Assembly: GCA_015501605.1 (NCBI GenBank)
Contig: JADNRZ010000004.1
Coordinates: 496,001-560,000, forward strand
Length of the DNA: 64,000 bases
Direction of reading: 5' to 3'
Source of the DNA: Panaeolus papilionaceus
Lineage: Eukaryota; Basidiomycota; Agaricomycetes; Agaricales
A program made the translations under genes and the position numbers. Below the pieces are notes generated by a model, which saw only the letters and a program-made list of their open reading frames with translations, was not told where the DNA came from and made no database searches. Shown piece after piece: positions 25,787 through 39,252 of this stretch (positions are counted from its first letter, which is position 1; each line of letters begins with the position of its first letter).

Positions 25787-26301
25787 CGGCTGAGAGCTGC
25801 TTTGAAGTAAGGTCTATTTAAACACCAATTGAGGCCAGGTAATCGTACTGTAATGTGAGTAGGTCCATACCATGATAAGACGACGATGATGGTTCGATGC
25901 AAGATTCGAACGTCCAACGTGATTTAGCATCTGATCTGGATATAGAAAACATCATCTATTTTTAGACAATTGAGGTGATACTCAACATTCAAATTATACC
26001 AGTAATTTGAAATCCTAGGTAGCAATGAATAAAAAGAGTAGAATCATAGAGTAGCATATATCCTCTGTACATACACGCACTCGGTCAACGTGTGTAAAGG
26101 TGGTGCGAGAAGACCATAATAACGAATGAAAGTGCGCAAACTAAAAAGGAGTAAAACGAGGGTATCTACACTATGCATACGAAAAAAATAATAATGTTAC
26201 AAAAAAAGAGCGACTGGTATATAATCCAGGAAAATAGTAAATTAGAGACTACAGCAACCGATTAAAAAGTAACAAGCGAACCCAAGAGAAAAAGAGTATC
26301 A
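25787..26301. other. Intergenic, SDR 5' flank and kinesin 3' flank
   Basis: AT-rich. A tRNA-like string (TTCGAA flanked by partial pairs, near 25893–25915) does not fold as a tRNA. No gene was seen. Confidence 0.45.
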
Positions 26302-29300
26302 TTATATACACGTGAACTTCGATCTTCGACGTTGCAGTTCTTCTGTTCGGGAGTCTAGTTGCTGTCGAACCCGCTCTTTGGCCTTGCGTTCTTCGTCCAA
26401 ACGCTGTTCCAACGTCTGTTTTTCTTCAATTATTGATCGACGGACGTTGATCACCTCCCGTTTGGCTTCAGTCAGCTCGTTTCGGAGCGCTTCAAGCTTG
26501 ACGTTGAGGGTGTCTCTTTCGCGGGCAATTTCGGTGGCCTGCATGCGTGCTTTGCGGACTAGTAATGCAGAGTTAGTTTCAAAGTCATAAAGACATTGCA
26601 TTGTGCATTGGCACTTACGATTTTTCTCAGAGTCGCCCAGGGATGTCTCCAATTTCATTACCAGATCCATATGGGTTTGTAAATCGGTTTCACAATGTGT
26701 GAGTTGCTTGTTGAGCGTTTTAATCATCGCTTCCTGTTCTTCAGCTAGTTTCATTTGCTGTTCCAATTTCATGCTGAGCTTGGGGTCGATTGAAGGCGAA
26801 GGTAAGCCATTGATAGGGGTGATTTGGCTGACAGAAGTAGAAGGTGATTCTGGCTGGGATTCCCGAGAGGAGGCGGAAGAAGTAAAGTTGGAACCTTGCG
26901 ACGATGTGCTGAGATTGGATTCGCCATTAAGGTGCTGGCCATTGATGGCACGCGGGGCTGGTGGGGGAGGCATAGAAGGAGGTGGAGTTGGAGGAGGTAG
27001 TTTGATACCAGGAAGGGCGTTGCCTCTAGGGAACGATAGACTGCGATCTGGTGAACGAATATTTGGAGGAGAAGCGCTCCGGGCAAGCTGGGCTTGCAGG
27101 TCACGAACAAGGTTGTCGGAACGGTTCTTCTCTGTCTGAAGTACATCTTTCTCATCCTTCACGCGTTGGAGATTTTCCTGCATTTCGGCGAGCACAGAAC
27201 GATGACGTTCCAGTTCTCCGACCAGTGACTCCCGTTTTGATGCCTCCTGAACGAGTTTAGATTGCTCACTACGTGTCCGGTCCAATTCTGCATGAAGGCT
27301 CGCAACTTCAAATTGAAGTTCTTCTTTCTCCAAGGCAGATGCCGAGAGCTGACGTGAAAAAACGTCAGTAACTTGATCCTTTTCAGCAATGGCGAGGTCG
27401 AGTTGTTGACGGATTTGCTCCCTTGCGAGCAAGGCTTCAGCAGCAGCAGCCTTGTGCGTCTCGAGCTCCTCAAGGAGGGCATCTCGCTCCTTGCGACTTG
27501 CCGCCTCGGCCTTGACCTGCTGCCTCTTCAAGTCCTCGATTACGTTTTGGAAGCGGGTCTGCTCGTCTGTGAGAGATCGGGCACCAGTTGCTTTCACGCT
27601 CTCGAGTTCTTGCTGGTGCTCTTGCTGTTGGGTTATTGTGGAAGCTTCCAGTTGAGAGATTCGTTCTTCGTAGTGCTGCTTGAGTTCCAGCGTTGTGTTG
27701 GAATGGGAGCAGAGCACGCTGGCTCGTTCGTCCTCTGCCTTGGCGAGGAGTTCCTGGACAGCCGAGGCGTGATTGAGCTTTATCTTGTCGACATCGTCCT
27801 TGTGGCCATTCTCCACCTCCTGAAGAACCGCTGCATGCTGTTCGCGAACCTTATCGAGGGCTATTTCCTGTTCTTGTCGGAGTTTGAGAATGGAGGCCTC
27901 ATGAAGATGCTTTTCGTCTCGTAACTTTGATTGCAGAGCTTCCATTTCTGCTTGCCACTCGCTCTTTAATTTGGAGACTAATGTTCCATGTTCCAAACGA
28001 AGTCGGTCAAGTTGAAGAATGTGATCCTCCTCCTTAGCTTTGCCGACACGGATAAAACCGGCATTGAGGTTGCTGATTTCTTCTGCGAAAGATGCTTCCT
28101 TCCGAGCGATGGCAGCTGCATGTTCGTCCTGTAATGTCTTCAGGGTCGCAGCGCTGGCAGTTTCACTCTCCGACAGAGACCCTTCCTTCGCAATTTCTGC
28201 CATGCGTAATTCACCAGCATGCTCCTCGCGTAGACGTTCGATCGTTGCGTTCATTTCGGTACGCAGACAATCAATTTCTTGTGCGTGTTTGGTGCGTAGG
28301 GTGGTCAGAGCATCGTAGTATTGACCATCGGTGGTCTGTAAAGACACGGCGGCTTCACTGTCCTTCTGTCGGAGGGTAGCAGCATGTTCAGCCATGAGTT
28401 GATCGACGATTCTCTGGTGCTCAGCTTTACTCTCCTCCAGACAGTTATTAGCCTCCTGAATCTTGAGCTGAAGGGACCTTTCAAGCTTGCCAAAGGCGGA
28501 AGTGTGTTCTTCTTGAGCTTTGTTGAGGGTGTTAACTGCTGTCTCCAATTCCGCTCGAAGGGATGCTGTCTCAGCTTGATGGTTCTGCTTTAAAGAGGAA
28601 ATCAAGGATTCGACCTGTGCTGCCTTTACCGCCAGGGCTTCTTCATGCTGGCCCCGAAGCTGCTCAAGGTCTTCTTGATGCGAGACTTTGAGTTGCTTGA
28701 GAGATGCGATCAGGTCGGCCTCACGCTTGCGAACTTCCTCCAGCTGAAGCAAGTCCTCGCTATGGTTCCTCTGGAGGGCTTCAATTTCCATCGACATGTT
28801 CAGCGCCTTCAACGCAGGTTAGCAAGGGTATTATGGAGAGTCAATGCACAAACCTGATCGCGCGAAAGTGCTGTCAAATCATCCAGTTGTCTTCGAGTCT
28901 GCGATAACTGTGAATTCAAGCTATCGACAATTTCACGGTGTTGCGACTCTTTCTGAGCCATCGACCTAATAGGGTTTCAGAACAAGAAATAATGAATGTA
29001 ATGTAACACTTACAGCATTAACTCGTTCAACCTCTCCAATGACTCATCGTCCGAGAAAGAAGACGCGGACTCCGCCCCATTGACTATGCCATTGCCATTT
29101 TCCATCGTCTTGCGAATGCTGTCGAATTGATAAAGGGTTTGGGGTGAAAGAGCTCCGTCGACCGTCGATGGTTGCGCAAGCTTTTCGCCAATCGTAATGC
29201 CGTTGTTGGTGATTTTCTCCTGCTGGATTCCTTTCAAAGAATCCTCTAAGACAGTTATTTCAGCTTCGCGCTCTTTCAATACCTCCTGGAGGCGCATGAT

Positions 29301-32300
29301 TTCTTGCTCCAAGGATGAAACAGAACGTTCATGAGCGACGGGTGAAAGGCTAGGCATTGAAATCGAAAGGTTCGGTCGATGGCCAAATGACTGCAAGGTG
29401 GACAGTGAATTGGATCCGGAGTGTGAACTCGAGGGCGAGTGAGAACTACTCGTCCCGTGGCTGGAGAAGGAAGCTTTGCGCAAGTGCGCCGAGGACAGCT
29501 CCTGCGATAGCGATTGTGATTGCGAAAGCGACCTGATGAGTGTGTTAGATAATGCAAGTAATTGTGGTAGATCTGTGCCACCATACCTCGCGTGGAGCGA
29601 TTCCGTCGAGGCCGCCTGCCGGAAAAAAAGCCGTCTGCTTGAGGCACTAATGGGAGTTTCATCCCTGTTGCGAGGACTGGTAACCCTGCGTCGGAATGGG
29701 GGGATTTCCTGTGGTCTATCAACAGCGGATTCAGTCCCACTTTCTGCACCACTTGCGTTGCTGAGTTTAGCTTCTTGAATCTGAGCGGCCAGATCTGAAA
29801 TCTCTCGAAGTGCATCCCTGTATTTCGCACTCACAGACGACAAGTCGGCAAGTGTCGCTGTATGCGTTTGCTGAAGAGCTAAAAGTTGATTCTCCAATTT
29901 AGCCGTTGAATATTTGGATGAAGAGTCGATATCATCGGTGAGAGTCTCTGGTTTCAAAATAGGAGTAGTGGCTTGAGGCGAGGGGGTTATGGAGGGGACA
30001 TTTGCAAGGTCAACTTCGAGGCTTCTCCTGGCAGATGCAACTTCTTCGACTACACCTCCCAATCTGGCTCTCACCTCCCCTGCCTCCTGACGCCTTTTAT
30101 CCCATTCCAGCATCTTCTCTTCCAGTTGTTTGACCTTCGCCTCACGGTCCTCCAAATCTGAACGCCAGTTTTCACCATCCTGACGAAGCGACTCCAGACG
30201 ACTTTTAAGCGATTCGATTTCTTCCTGCCGACGATCTGACTCCTTTTCTAGTCTTTCCACTGTCTGCTGGAGAGATAAAATTGATTCATCTGATCGCAAA
30301 AGACGGGCTTCCAGCTCAGCGATGTATTTGGTGGAATGGGCTTCTGTGTCTTTCAACCGCCCTATTTCCCTACGAAGGTCCGACATGGATTCGCTGGAAG
30401 AGATGGTCGTCTCATCGTAAGCCTTCATCTTCTCTTCCAGGTCCCGAACGTAAGCCTATCAAAGCACAAAAATTCAGTGCGGTTCTTTCATGACCATTTC
30501 CTTCAGTGACATACCTCAGTTGATGCTTCCCGCTCTGTTAACTTTGCAACGCGAGAGCGTAACTCCTCCACATATAGCTCCGTAGCGGCGTGCCTGTCTG
30601 TTATAACAGCCAGTTCTTCTTCCTTCTCCTCTACCATTTCGTTAGTGTGCCTAAGAGCAGCCCTGTTAAGACTCAACTCTGCCTCCATGGCACTAATGGT
30701 TTTCTCGTATTCCTCGATAACGGGACCAACGATTTCTTCGTATTTAGCGGTGCCGGTGATGTTGCCTGCAGTGCTTGAGCGGTGTCGTTCGCCAAGTTCG
30801 CGTCTTAGCCGGGTGAGCTCCTCTGTTCGCTCGGAAAACTTCTCTCGCAAGTCTTCGTAATTGTTTTGAAGCTCTGTCATCTGCGCCAAAACTTTCTTCC
30901 CTGCACCTTCCAACAGTTCTGGCTCCCTGCCACCAGAGGTTGGCATGCCGCCGTCTTTAATAGCTTTCACCTCCTTCCGTAGTCTGGTGACCGTGCTTTG
31001 CAGCCATTCGACGTCATCCCATCCGTCTTCCTTCTCATTCACAACAGCGCGATTTTTTATGTTGCGAGCACGGTTTGCGTATTTCAGAGTGTTGATAGTT
31101 TCCGCAGCATTCCATTCTGCCGGACTGACGCAAGCAATCATTAGGGTATGTGCATTCCCTCCGAGGGAATCTTGGAGTAAGCGAGTCAATTTTGAATCGC
31201 GATAGGGAATGTGAGTGGCCGTGTTCGACTTGGCTCTAGCTGGATCACCCAGCGCTGAAATGACATTTCCAAGGGCTAGCAACCCGCTGTTGATGGAGAT
31301 ACCTTCCTTGATCCTTTCACCGGCGGCAGCGGTGCGTTTCAGCTGCACAGCATGGTCAGCACATGAATGAATTTCAATATTATTGACAAACTTACCCGTT
31401 CAGAACCAGCCAAATCAACGAAATGGAATTTTGAAACAATAGTAACCCACTCTCCCGCTTCTTCGTCGATTGAATTCGATGTTCGTTCGCCACCAAGTTG
31501 ACCAAGAGCACTGGCTGGCCGCAATCCGCCCCCACGATTCATAGCAGAGGCAAAACTTGGGGTTGAAGGCCGACCAAATGTGGGTGAGCTAATCCTCGTA
31601 TTTGTGGCAGTAGGGCCTCCTGCATACATAGACCCTGGACGTTGGAGTCGCGAAGGAGACCTACCGCCAGGGGGAGCAGGAGATGGGGACCTAGGGGGGT
31701 GTCCTGTGCCGGTAAACTTTTTCTGGGTCAAGGTAAGGGAGAAAATGGCATGGGAGCGGGAGGATTGAGCATTCATGTCGGTTTCATTGGTGCGTCGGAT
31801 TGCTGTTCCTTTCTTGATAAGGCTAAAAAAGGGTTTCAAAAATATTTCTTCAGTACTGCGGTAAATGAAAAATGAGGTATACGACTTGCCTCATTACGTC
31901 GTTGGCGTTTTTGACATTAACCTCCCGAAGGCCACCCCAAATGATATGACCATCCTTGTCTTCTCTAATTTGTACCTCGCGCTTTGCCCCGGTGAGATCG
32001 TCAGAGCTGAGGAGGTCAATCAGGTCCTCGTTATAAACTTCGATGAAGGAGCCTTTAACGCTATAGTTCCATGCTCCTGCACGTTCCTCTTTAATTTGTC
32101 TAGCACGAGAAAACATTGTAGAAACGGCTCTGGGGATGATCCCCATGTGGTTGTTAGGATCAGCTGGGTCTGCATCCAGGTCGATACCAGTCATTGTAAA
32201 AGTCTTCCCGCTGCTCGTCTGACCATAAGCTAAAATGGTGCAGTTGAAACCCTCTAGAAAGCGTGATACAAGGGGCTTTGCTGTTGACTCGAAAAGTTCA

Positions 32301-32631
32301 TATTGCGTGGTAGGAGGTGGATGCACTTGGTCAAAAGTGAAGGACTGCTTTTTGGAGTTGGCCGCGTTGGAAGGACCTGGAGACGCTGGTGCTCCTGCTC
32401 CAGCCAAGCTACTAGAAGGCGATTCAATAGATATAGAGGTAGTTGAAGTTGCTTGTATCACAGAACGTTGGAAACGAGCAGGAATTGAAGTCGAATCTTG
32501 AGTTGTGGGTGGACGAATACGAAGAGCTGCAAATAAGCATTAATAAAAATAAATAAAATATTCAAGTATTAAAGAGACGTACCAACTTGTACCGAGGTCG
32601 CCGCTGAAGACGACGAGCTCGAGGGGGCCAT
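26302..32631 (-). CDS. Kinesin with N-terminal motor, probably kinesin-4/KIF4 type
   Basis: This is a microtubule motor of roughly 1,950 residues. After a Ser-rich start (MAPSSSSSS), the N-terminal motor shows [23 protein letters not shown], the P-loop [15 protein letters not shown], and [15 protein letters not shown]. Switch [19 protein letters not shown], switch [32 protein letters not shown] and [12 protein letters not shown] follow. A Pro/Ser/Gly-rich insertion of about 85 residues sits between SSRSH and DLAGSER. The remaining ~1,400 residues are almost all coiled coil (long Glu/Lys/Leu heptads), with a Pro-rich break ([14 protein letters not shown], about 26960–27010). There is no obvious C-terminal cargo domain. 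Kinesin-4 is my best class; kinesin-7 cannot be excluded. Introns are few and small, for example near 28813–28855 and 31840–31850. Confidence 0.9.
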
Positions 32632-34130
32632 GGCTGCTCTTCTCAATGCTCAACATACTTCACTTCGCACCCATTCCACTGAGTCGGCTTTCTCCGGATT
32701 TCTAGTTCAATTCTTCCCACAGCTCCCTTATTTTGTGATCCAACTTCTTTATTTTATTTTATAATTCATTTATTTCGTTTCTTTTTGACACTCAAAATCT
32801 TACAACTTTCGGATCCTTTTGAAGCACAACGTACATATACATTTGTTATAGGTATACATGATGATTCCCTGCAGTGTAAGTAAGGCTCCGTAAGGCTCTG
32901 CATGACTGTGCAATTTGAAATTATCCATGAATCCAAGCCTACTTTTAGCTCCTGAGTTCGTCAAACGCCTAGCCACCCTCAATTCATATCAAACGCCATC
33001 AAACGATGGGAACATCTATTCTTTTAAAACAAGGACCATTACTAAGCTGACTAAGATTAAGTAAGGCCCATGAGCCCGCTCTTTCAGTGCGTTTGTGCGT
33101 TTGTGCGCGCTCACTCAGACCCTGCAGCTTCTGACCCAAACAAGGACTTCCTCCCCAAGCAATATACACTAATTACCCAAAATAAGTTCCGAAATAAAAG
33201 GTTAATCTTGGATATCGTCCACCAAGTAAGAAGCCGGGAAACATGGCACATTATAAAGAACAAATAAACAGACCACCAGTGACATGATAAATGAATTTGA
33301 ACAATTTACAAGGGACCACGAATCACTTAAAAAATATGCACGGATGATGATACCAGAGAGATGTCAGTCCTTATAATCAAGCCGCTGGCTATTGAGATTT
33401 CTGGATGCAGGTATTTAAATTATTTAAATTAGACTGAATTAGATTGTTAACCACAGGCGAGTGCGAAGTGCGAGCCTCTCGAGTCTCAATATGTACCACA
33501 CAGGGGGAAACCACACAAGGTCGAAGGACAATGTAGAGGAATATAATATTTAACTGTGTGGTTGGGTGCATTGGTGATTGGTTGATGACTGGCGAGCACG
33601 CAGTGCGAGCCCCCACTTTCCTTTCGAAGACACTGACTTCGCGGGAGAAAATAACAGTATACATATGTAGGTGAAAATTATAATATATTAACATCTTTAA
33701 TTAATGACCACTAAACTCGAAGTCCCTACTTCTTTGTGTGTGGAAAGTAGTACGCAACCTGCGCCGACCCCCTTGCGAAGCAAGGGCAAGCCAAAGGCTT
33801 GTAAAGATATCAACAACGGTACTCTGTCGGGGTTTGTAATGACAACCTCCCATAACCACGTTGCCATCAGCAAGAACCCAACCCGTTCTTCGTTTTGTGA
33901 TTTGAACCTAACCTGGAGGTTTGTTAGTTAGGTTTCCTTCTCTGGGAAATCTTTGTAGTAAGCATTTTTGACCCCTGGCTCCCTTGTCGTAAAATCAACA
34001 AACAAGATTAATTCGAACAAGGTAAAACAAGTGATGAGTTAAAAACTCCGGCCTAAATACGAATAATTGCAGATAGAACGACAAGACACGGAATTATATA
34101 TAGCTGAGCAGAATGTCGTTTCTAAATTTA
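32632..34130. other. Intergenic stretch upstream of kinesin
   Basis: About 1.5 kb without a recognisable gene. A minus-strand frame at 33389–33694 contains two related segments reflecting a DNA repeat (see the repeat entry). A plus-strand frame at 33704–33931 has no known similarity. Confidence 0.45.
33453..33616. repeat. Imperfect direct repeat pair
   Basis: GGCGAGTGCGAAGTGCGAGC (from about 33458) recurs as GGCGAGCACGCAGTGCGAGC (from about 33591), roughly 130 bp apart. The surrounding sequence also contains matching CCACAC/GTGTGG stretches. This could be the remains of a dispersed repeat. Confidence 0.45.
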
Positions 34131-35582
34131 CTACAGTAAGGTTTCACCTGAAAAAGTATAAGAATCCAAAAATATCGAGGTAAGACGAGGACTGGACATA
34201 CCGAGAGCAGATCTTAGCAGAGAGCAACCGACAGCAACCGTTTGTTGGACACTCGTTTCGTCAGCTAACGAGGGGTTTACCTCCTGCACATGAACCACTC
34301 GTGTAAATGCAAAGGTCAGCAAATATATAAGACGATATAGACGCACCATGAGATCCATACCGACCAGTAAGCCGGTCTGACAGATTGCTTCACAAATATA
34401 ATGACCTTCCCTGAATGTGAGGCCTCCTCTGACCTGCAAAGATATTGAAAACAAACGCGAGTTAATGCTTTGTCAGATACTTACAGGTGTTCCTGTGGAT
34501 GGTGCAACACTTGGGTCGAGTGCGTCGACATCAAAACTAAGATGGATCGGCCTATCCCGCTGAGGGTTTACATGATCCAAAGCCATCTCGACGACTTTCC
34601 CTATGCCATATCTATCAACTTCATGCATGCTGAAGGCCTTGATATTGTTGTCTTTCAGAATCTTCTTCTCCCCCGTATCAACATCTCTGAGCCCAATGTA
34701 TACCAAGCGCTGCGCGTCTAGGACAGGCTTAACCCAAGAGAACTCGTCGACTTTGTCTCCAATACCTAGTAGAAATGACACTGGCATTCCATGGATGTTC
34801 CCTATCATAAAAATGTCAAAGCAAGTTTGCGAACTTGTTGTGATATACGAACCAGATTCAGTTGTTTCCAATGTATTGATGTCCGCATGGGCATCAACCC
34901 AGACGACGCATGCATCTGGGTGTTTGCTGGAGTGAAGACATATGTCATTGAACTAGGGGCAGACATTGCCATGCTATCAATATTCACCTGAAGGTACCGG
35001 AGATTGTTCCCATCGCCTAATTTATCTGATAAGATACCTATTCACAATGGAATGTCAACGGAACACACTTACGAGCGAATGATCACCACCCAACGTTACG
35101 GGCAGCTCTCTGCTGGCGGCGTGCCCACCGACAACTTCAGCCACCGAGCGACAAACTCGGGACACAAGCCGAGGGTTTTTAAGAATTCCAATAGGAGGGT
35201 CATTCTCTGCGCTGACTTCCTCGAATTGGTGGTGGCCGTCGAACCTCACTCTCCATCCAAGACCTTCTAACTGACTGATAAGGCCAGCTTCAACAAGGTT
35301 GATAGGGCCTTTATCCACGCCTGGCTTAGGCTGCGGTGCGAATCAACACAATTGCATGGATGAGTATGTAGACAGACGAACCTGGCCGCCGCTAAGTTAC
35401 GAAAAAGTCTGTCAGTAAACACGCTTGTCACAGTCAGTTAGTCATTACAGACGCTTACCTGAATGGACACCCTACAATCTATGAATACTGTTAGTACTAG
35501 GACACAGAAGAAGATAACGTTGGCTGCTGTCACGTACGGCTACTGTCTTGGGTTCCGAAAGAAATTTGCTATCAAAAGGCAT
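34131..35582 (-). CDS. CAR1: Arginase
   Basis: The Mn-dependent enzyme splits arginine to ornithine and urea, the first step of arginine use as nitrogen source. Motifs in order: [47 protein letters not shown] (first Mn ligand His), [11 protein letters not shown] (Asp/His ligands), [40 protein letters not shown] (Asp ligands), and [16 protein letters not shown]. It ends [32 protein letters not shown]. All metal ligands seen in the family are present. It is cytosolic, with no presequence. At least six short introns are present; the last splices SALG to ETLL. It is divergent from an aminotransferase gene 860 bp away. Confidence 0.95.
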
Positions 35583-36443
35583 TATGAAGGATGGGGACGA
35601 GTCACGGCGGAGGTATGTTGAGCCTTGTTGGAATTACTGACTCCTTAAATACTGGGCAAATGCAGTTGACCAAGATCCGAGTTGCTCCAGCGCCTTGCGG
35701 TGAGTAAAGCATATATGACCCGCTTATGGCATTTTCCGACTTTGTGCATATGGACGAGCCCAAAGACTGGATAAGGAGTTGCTATCTGACATTGGAGGTC
35801 CAAAACAACTTGGACACGACGGTCATCGGTCATCCACCGAAATCACTCCGTGTCTGTATTTTGGGTATCATGACCCCTTATTTATCTGACATGCATATTG
35901 ATACGGTGCAAATGCGGGACGGTGTTCATGGCTCATACTCAAGCTTATGTACATTAACTACTTCAAGTTGAAGAATACTCAGGCAAGTTATTAAATATTA
36001 ATCTCCGACCTTTTAAAGTTTTGACTCATGGCTTAGCTGGTGATAGTTGTCCTGCACATAGTTGCCGAGCACTCTCTTGGCGCGATTGTGGTTGTTGTAG
36101 GACCTCCTACCACAATAACCACTTGCTTTGAATTTGCAAACGTGAAAGCAAATTTATTCGTCGAGACATCTTTGTGACGGCTGAAACAATCCCTATGGTA
36201 TGAACGAAAGGCTTTTTTTGTTGCTGGCAGCAGATATGGCATTGAGTGGATATTTATGGGCATCTGTGGTGATGACCCGCTGACAGCAATGTTCTAAATA
36301 TACATCGTGAATGTAATCCACATTTACAGATTGCACTGTTATTGTTCATTTGCAACACCTATTCTGGATAATCAACCTTCAGTATCTCATCGATAGGATA
36401 ATATCCCCTTCATACGCTCATCGCGATTTTCGACAGCAACAGC
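35583..36443. other. Divergent promoter region, arginase / aminotransferase
   Basis: An 860-bp intergenic region between two divergently transcribed amino-acid metabolism genes. No coding frame was recognised. It could carry nitrogen-control (GATA) sites, but short GATA words are too frequent to call. Confidence 0.45.
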
Positions 36444-39020
36444 ATGGCAAACACACCTCAAGGGGCTTCAGGTAGAAATACGCCAGCTCTCTTTGACCTT
36501 GTACGTCTCATTATCATTTCACTTACCCATCTCGAGTCATGCATTTCCATGTACCTCATGCTCCATCCTTCTCTAACTTCCATCATCTCGTTGATCAGGT
36601 CCGCGATGTTATAAAGCACTACAAGACCGAGAAGGAGTCCGAGGCCCACCAGGTGACTCATTCGCGATGGCGATATTGGTGCCCATGGATAACGGCTTAC
36701 CACTCAGAATTAGATTTATCGAAATGCAGCGCCAAGTCATCAACCCAAGGGTTTGCTCCCTCAAACAGTTAATCCAGTAAGTCAGACCCCTTCCTAACCT
36801 TTTTTAATCAAACAGAACACCTTCTAGGACGAAGAAACAGTTCCTGGCATCGAACATCCCGGAAGCACTGGTGTAATCTATTGCTCTGATCGCGCCATGG
36901 CCAATGGATTCAGCTATACTAGCTCACATGAGTGGGCGAACCTTGGTCAAGGAGCGCCCGAAGTCGGACCCCTTCCAGGAGCTCCAACACGACCGACTTC
37001 TATCCCATTGCCCGTGGATTCTCTTGAATACGCTCCTACGACAGGTGTAAAAGGTGACAATATCCTCCGAAGGGCACCAGCATCGGCTGATATAACCCCG
37101 ATAGCATTGCGAGAGGCCGTCGCAAACCTTTACAATCATACATATAGAAAGGGCAAGGCTAGCCAGTATACCTTCGAGAACGTATGTATTGTCCCAGGAG
37201 GACGCTCTGGCCTCTCCAGAGTGGCAGCCGTAATTGGGGATGTTTACACCGTACGCGAACTCTTTGATGCCGCTTTACATACACTGATGAGTATTTCGAA
37301 GAGTTATCAAGTTCCGGATTACACTGCATATGATCAAGTGCTCAGCGCTTTCCGAAGGCTTGTTCCTGTGCCCACTGCGTACGTTCAACGAACCATTTCT
37401 TCTGTTTCGAAAGTTCACGTTAACACCACACAAACTACTATGTAGATTGGATCCAAAGGTTGGAATCACCATCGTCATGGGCTCCTTTAACTAACCGCCC
37501 TTTGCAGAACAAATATAAGCTCGATATTGCCCAAACTAAGGTTTGTCTACATAAGCTGCATATAACTGCTTGTAATAATCACCCTTACCGTCAACGTAGA
37601 AAGATATTCAGACCCAAGGGTTGGCCGTCATCCTCGCCTCCAATCCTCGTAACCCAACCGGTCAGGTAAACATAGTGTTTCAGATAGTTCTCATTTTGAT
37701 GCTGACGCTTGTCTCGCTAGGTTATCAAGTAAGGCTTTTCCATTCCCAGATGTAAACAACTAAAAATTAAAACATCTATCAAAAGGGGGCACGATCTCAA
37801 GGAACTCGTAGCACTGGGTCGTGAAGGGACAACAGTAATCCTTGATGAAGTAAATACACGGAAACATGTCGTTGTTGCGGTTTACCAAACTTATTTTCTA
37901 GTTCTATTCCTGGTACATATATCCAAAAAATGACCAAGACTTCGGGCATTCGATTTCCTCAGCCGAATACGTCGAGGATGTCAACCAGGTGTGCCTTTAG
38001 CCATACAACTTCACAAGGTTTTGTTGCTGATCTGCCTTGTCGTCCATTCAGGACTCTGTTGTTATCATCGATGGGCTGACTAAAGTATGTCAAATGTCCT
38101 CTTTGGGCCATAGAGTCGTCTGAACGCTGTGTCCTGCTCAGAATTGGCGCCTTCCTGGCTGGCGTGTTTGCTGGGTTATTGGACCAAAGAATCTTGTCAC
38201 GGCTCTTTCACAATCTGGGTCATTCTTGGATGGAGGTGCAAATCATCCGTGAGCAGACGTCTTGACATCGGTATGATACAATCTTCTGACGTTCTCCTCG
38301 TGAAATTTGAGCGCTCAGTCTCCAACTCGCGGCCCTTCCTCTTCTCGATCCAGAGCATGTTCGTCAAGAAAAGGTACGACCTAACCTCAAAAGAAAACGG
38401 GTTAAAAGCATGAGCATTTTTTGTGCAGATTGCCCTCCAGAAGCATTTCAAGGCCAAACGAGATCACGTCTTGGCACGCCTCAAGGAGCTGCACCTGGAC
38501 GTTGACATCCCCCCATCCAGCACCTTTTACGTTTGGCTCAACCTGGAGAAACTGCCACCCCCTTTGAACAACGGATTGGTCAGTGCATCGATGGGGTGTC
38601 TCAGGGGTTGCTTACTCACAGCGTTCACAGACATTCTTCGAGGAATTGCTTAAGGAGCAGACCATTGTCATCCCTGGTATTTTCTTTGATATAAATCCTG
38701 CTCACCGCCGCAATCTGTTCAACTCGCCTTGTCACCATTTCGTTCGCCTCTCCTTCGGACCACCAATCGAAGACCTCGACAAAGGTGCCTGCCGTTTAGG
38801 ATACTGAGGTTCTAAATTAATATTGACTCTCCTCTTCTACTAGGATTGGATGCCATGGGCCGCGTGCTAAAGAAAGCTAAAATGACACGAATGAAGGATA
38901 TTGGACAAGGGTATCTAAGTGATGTTTCAACTTTTGGGATTTATGCTTAAGTTCGGTTTGCTTCCCAATAGGTACAAAACCGAATCTGAGGAAGTCGCTG
39001 AGCCTGTGCAAGTTCAATAA
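36444..39020 (+). CDS. PLP-dependent class I/II aminotransferase
   Basis: This is a multi-exon gene (a dozen or more small exons) starting MANTPQGASGRNTPALFDL. Landmarks of a fold-type I aminotransferase appear in order: WANLGQGAPEVGPLPGAP, LREAVANLYNHTYRKGK, the FENVCIVPGGRSGLSRVA cofactor loop, AVILASNPRNPTGQVI (Asn binding the PLP ring), TTVILDEFYSWYIY (Asp to the pyridinium N), and the Schiff-base Lys in DGLTKNWRLPGWRVCWVIGP. These are followed by FYVWLNLEKLPPPLNNG and HHFVRLSFGPP with the substrate-carboxylate Arg. It ends EEVAEPVQVQ at 39020. Substrate specificity is not readable; aspartate, aromatic or 2-aminoadipate types are all possible. No presequence is obvious. Confidence 0.88.
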
Positions 39021-39252
39021 GGGTTGGTCACCAAACGAGTTACGAGGGTTGAGGATCGGCTAGGTCTTACAAATATTGCCTGGAGCAAGCTTTCTGTCAA
39101 ACACAATGCTTGTGTGAGGTTCGTTTCATATATATAACCTTTACAATAGTTGCTATACAAACATTGGCCACATGTGTGGCTACGAAAATGAGAGATCCGA
39201 ATAATTTGTTCTGATGACTGTCAAAATGACATTGATAATTACAGAAATCTTT

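Noticed and set aside
25885..25945. tRNA-like TTCGAA segment on the minus strand
   Set aside because: The T-stem pairs only three of five positions, and the would-be acceptor strand is just the reverse complement of a local hairpin. No D arm or anticodon arm forms.
26603..27139. Plus-strand frames opposite the kinesin coiled coil
   Set aside because: They mirror Gln/Glu/Leu-rich coding on the minus strand, which has the motor and coiled-coil signals.
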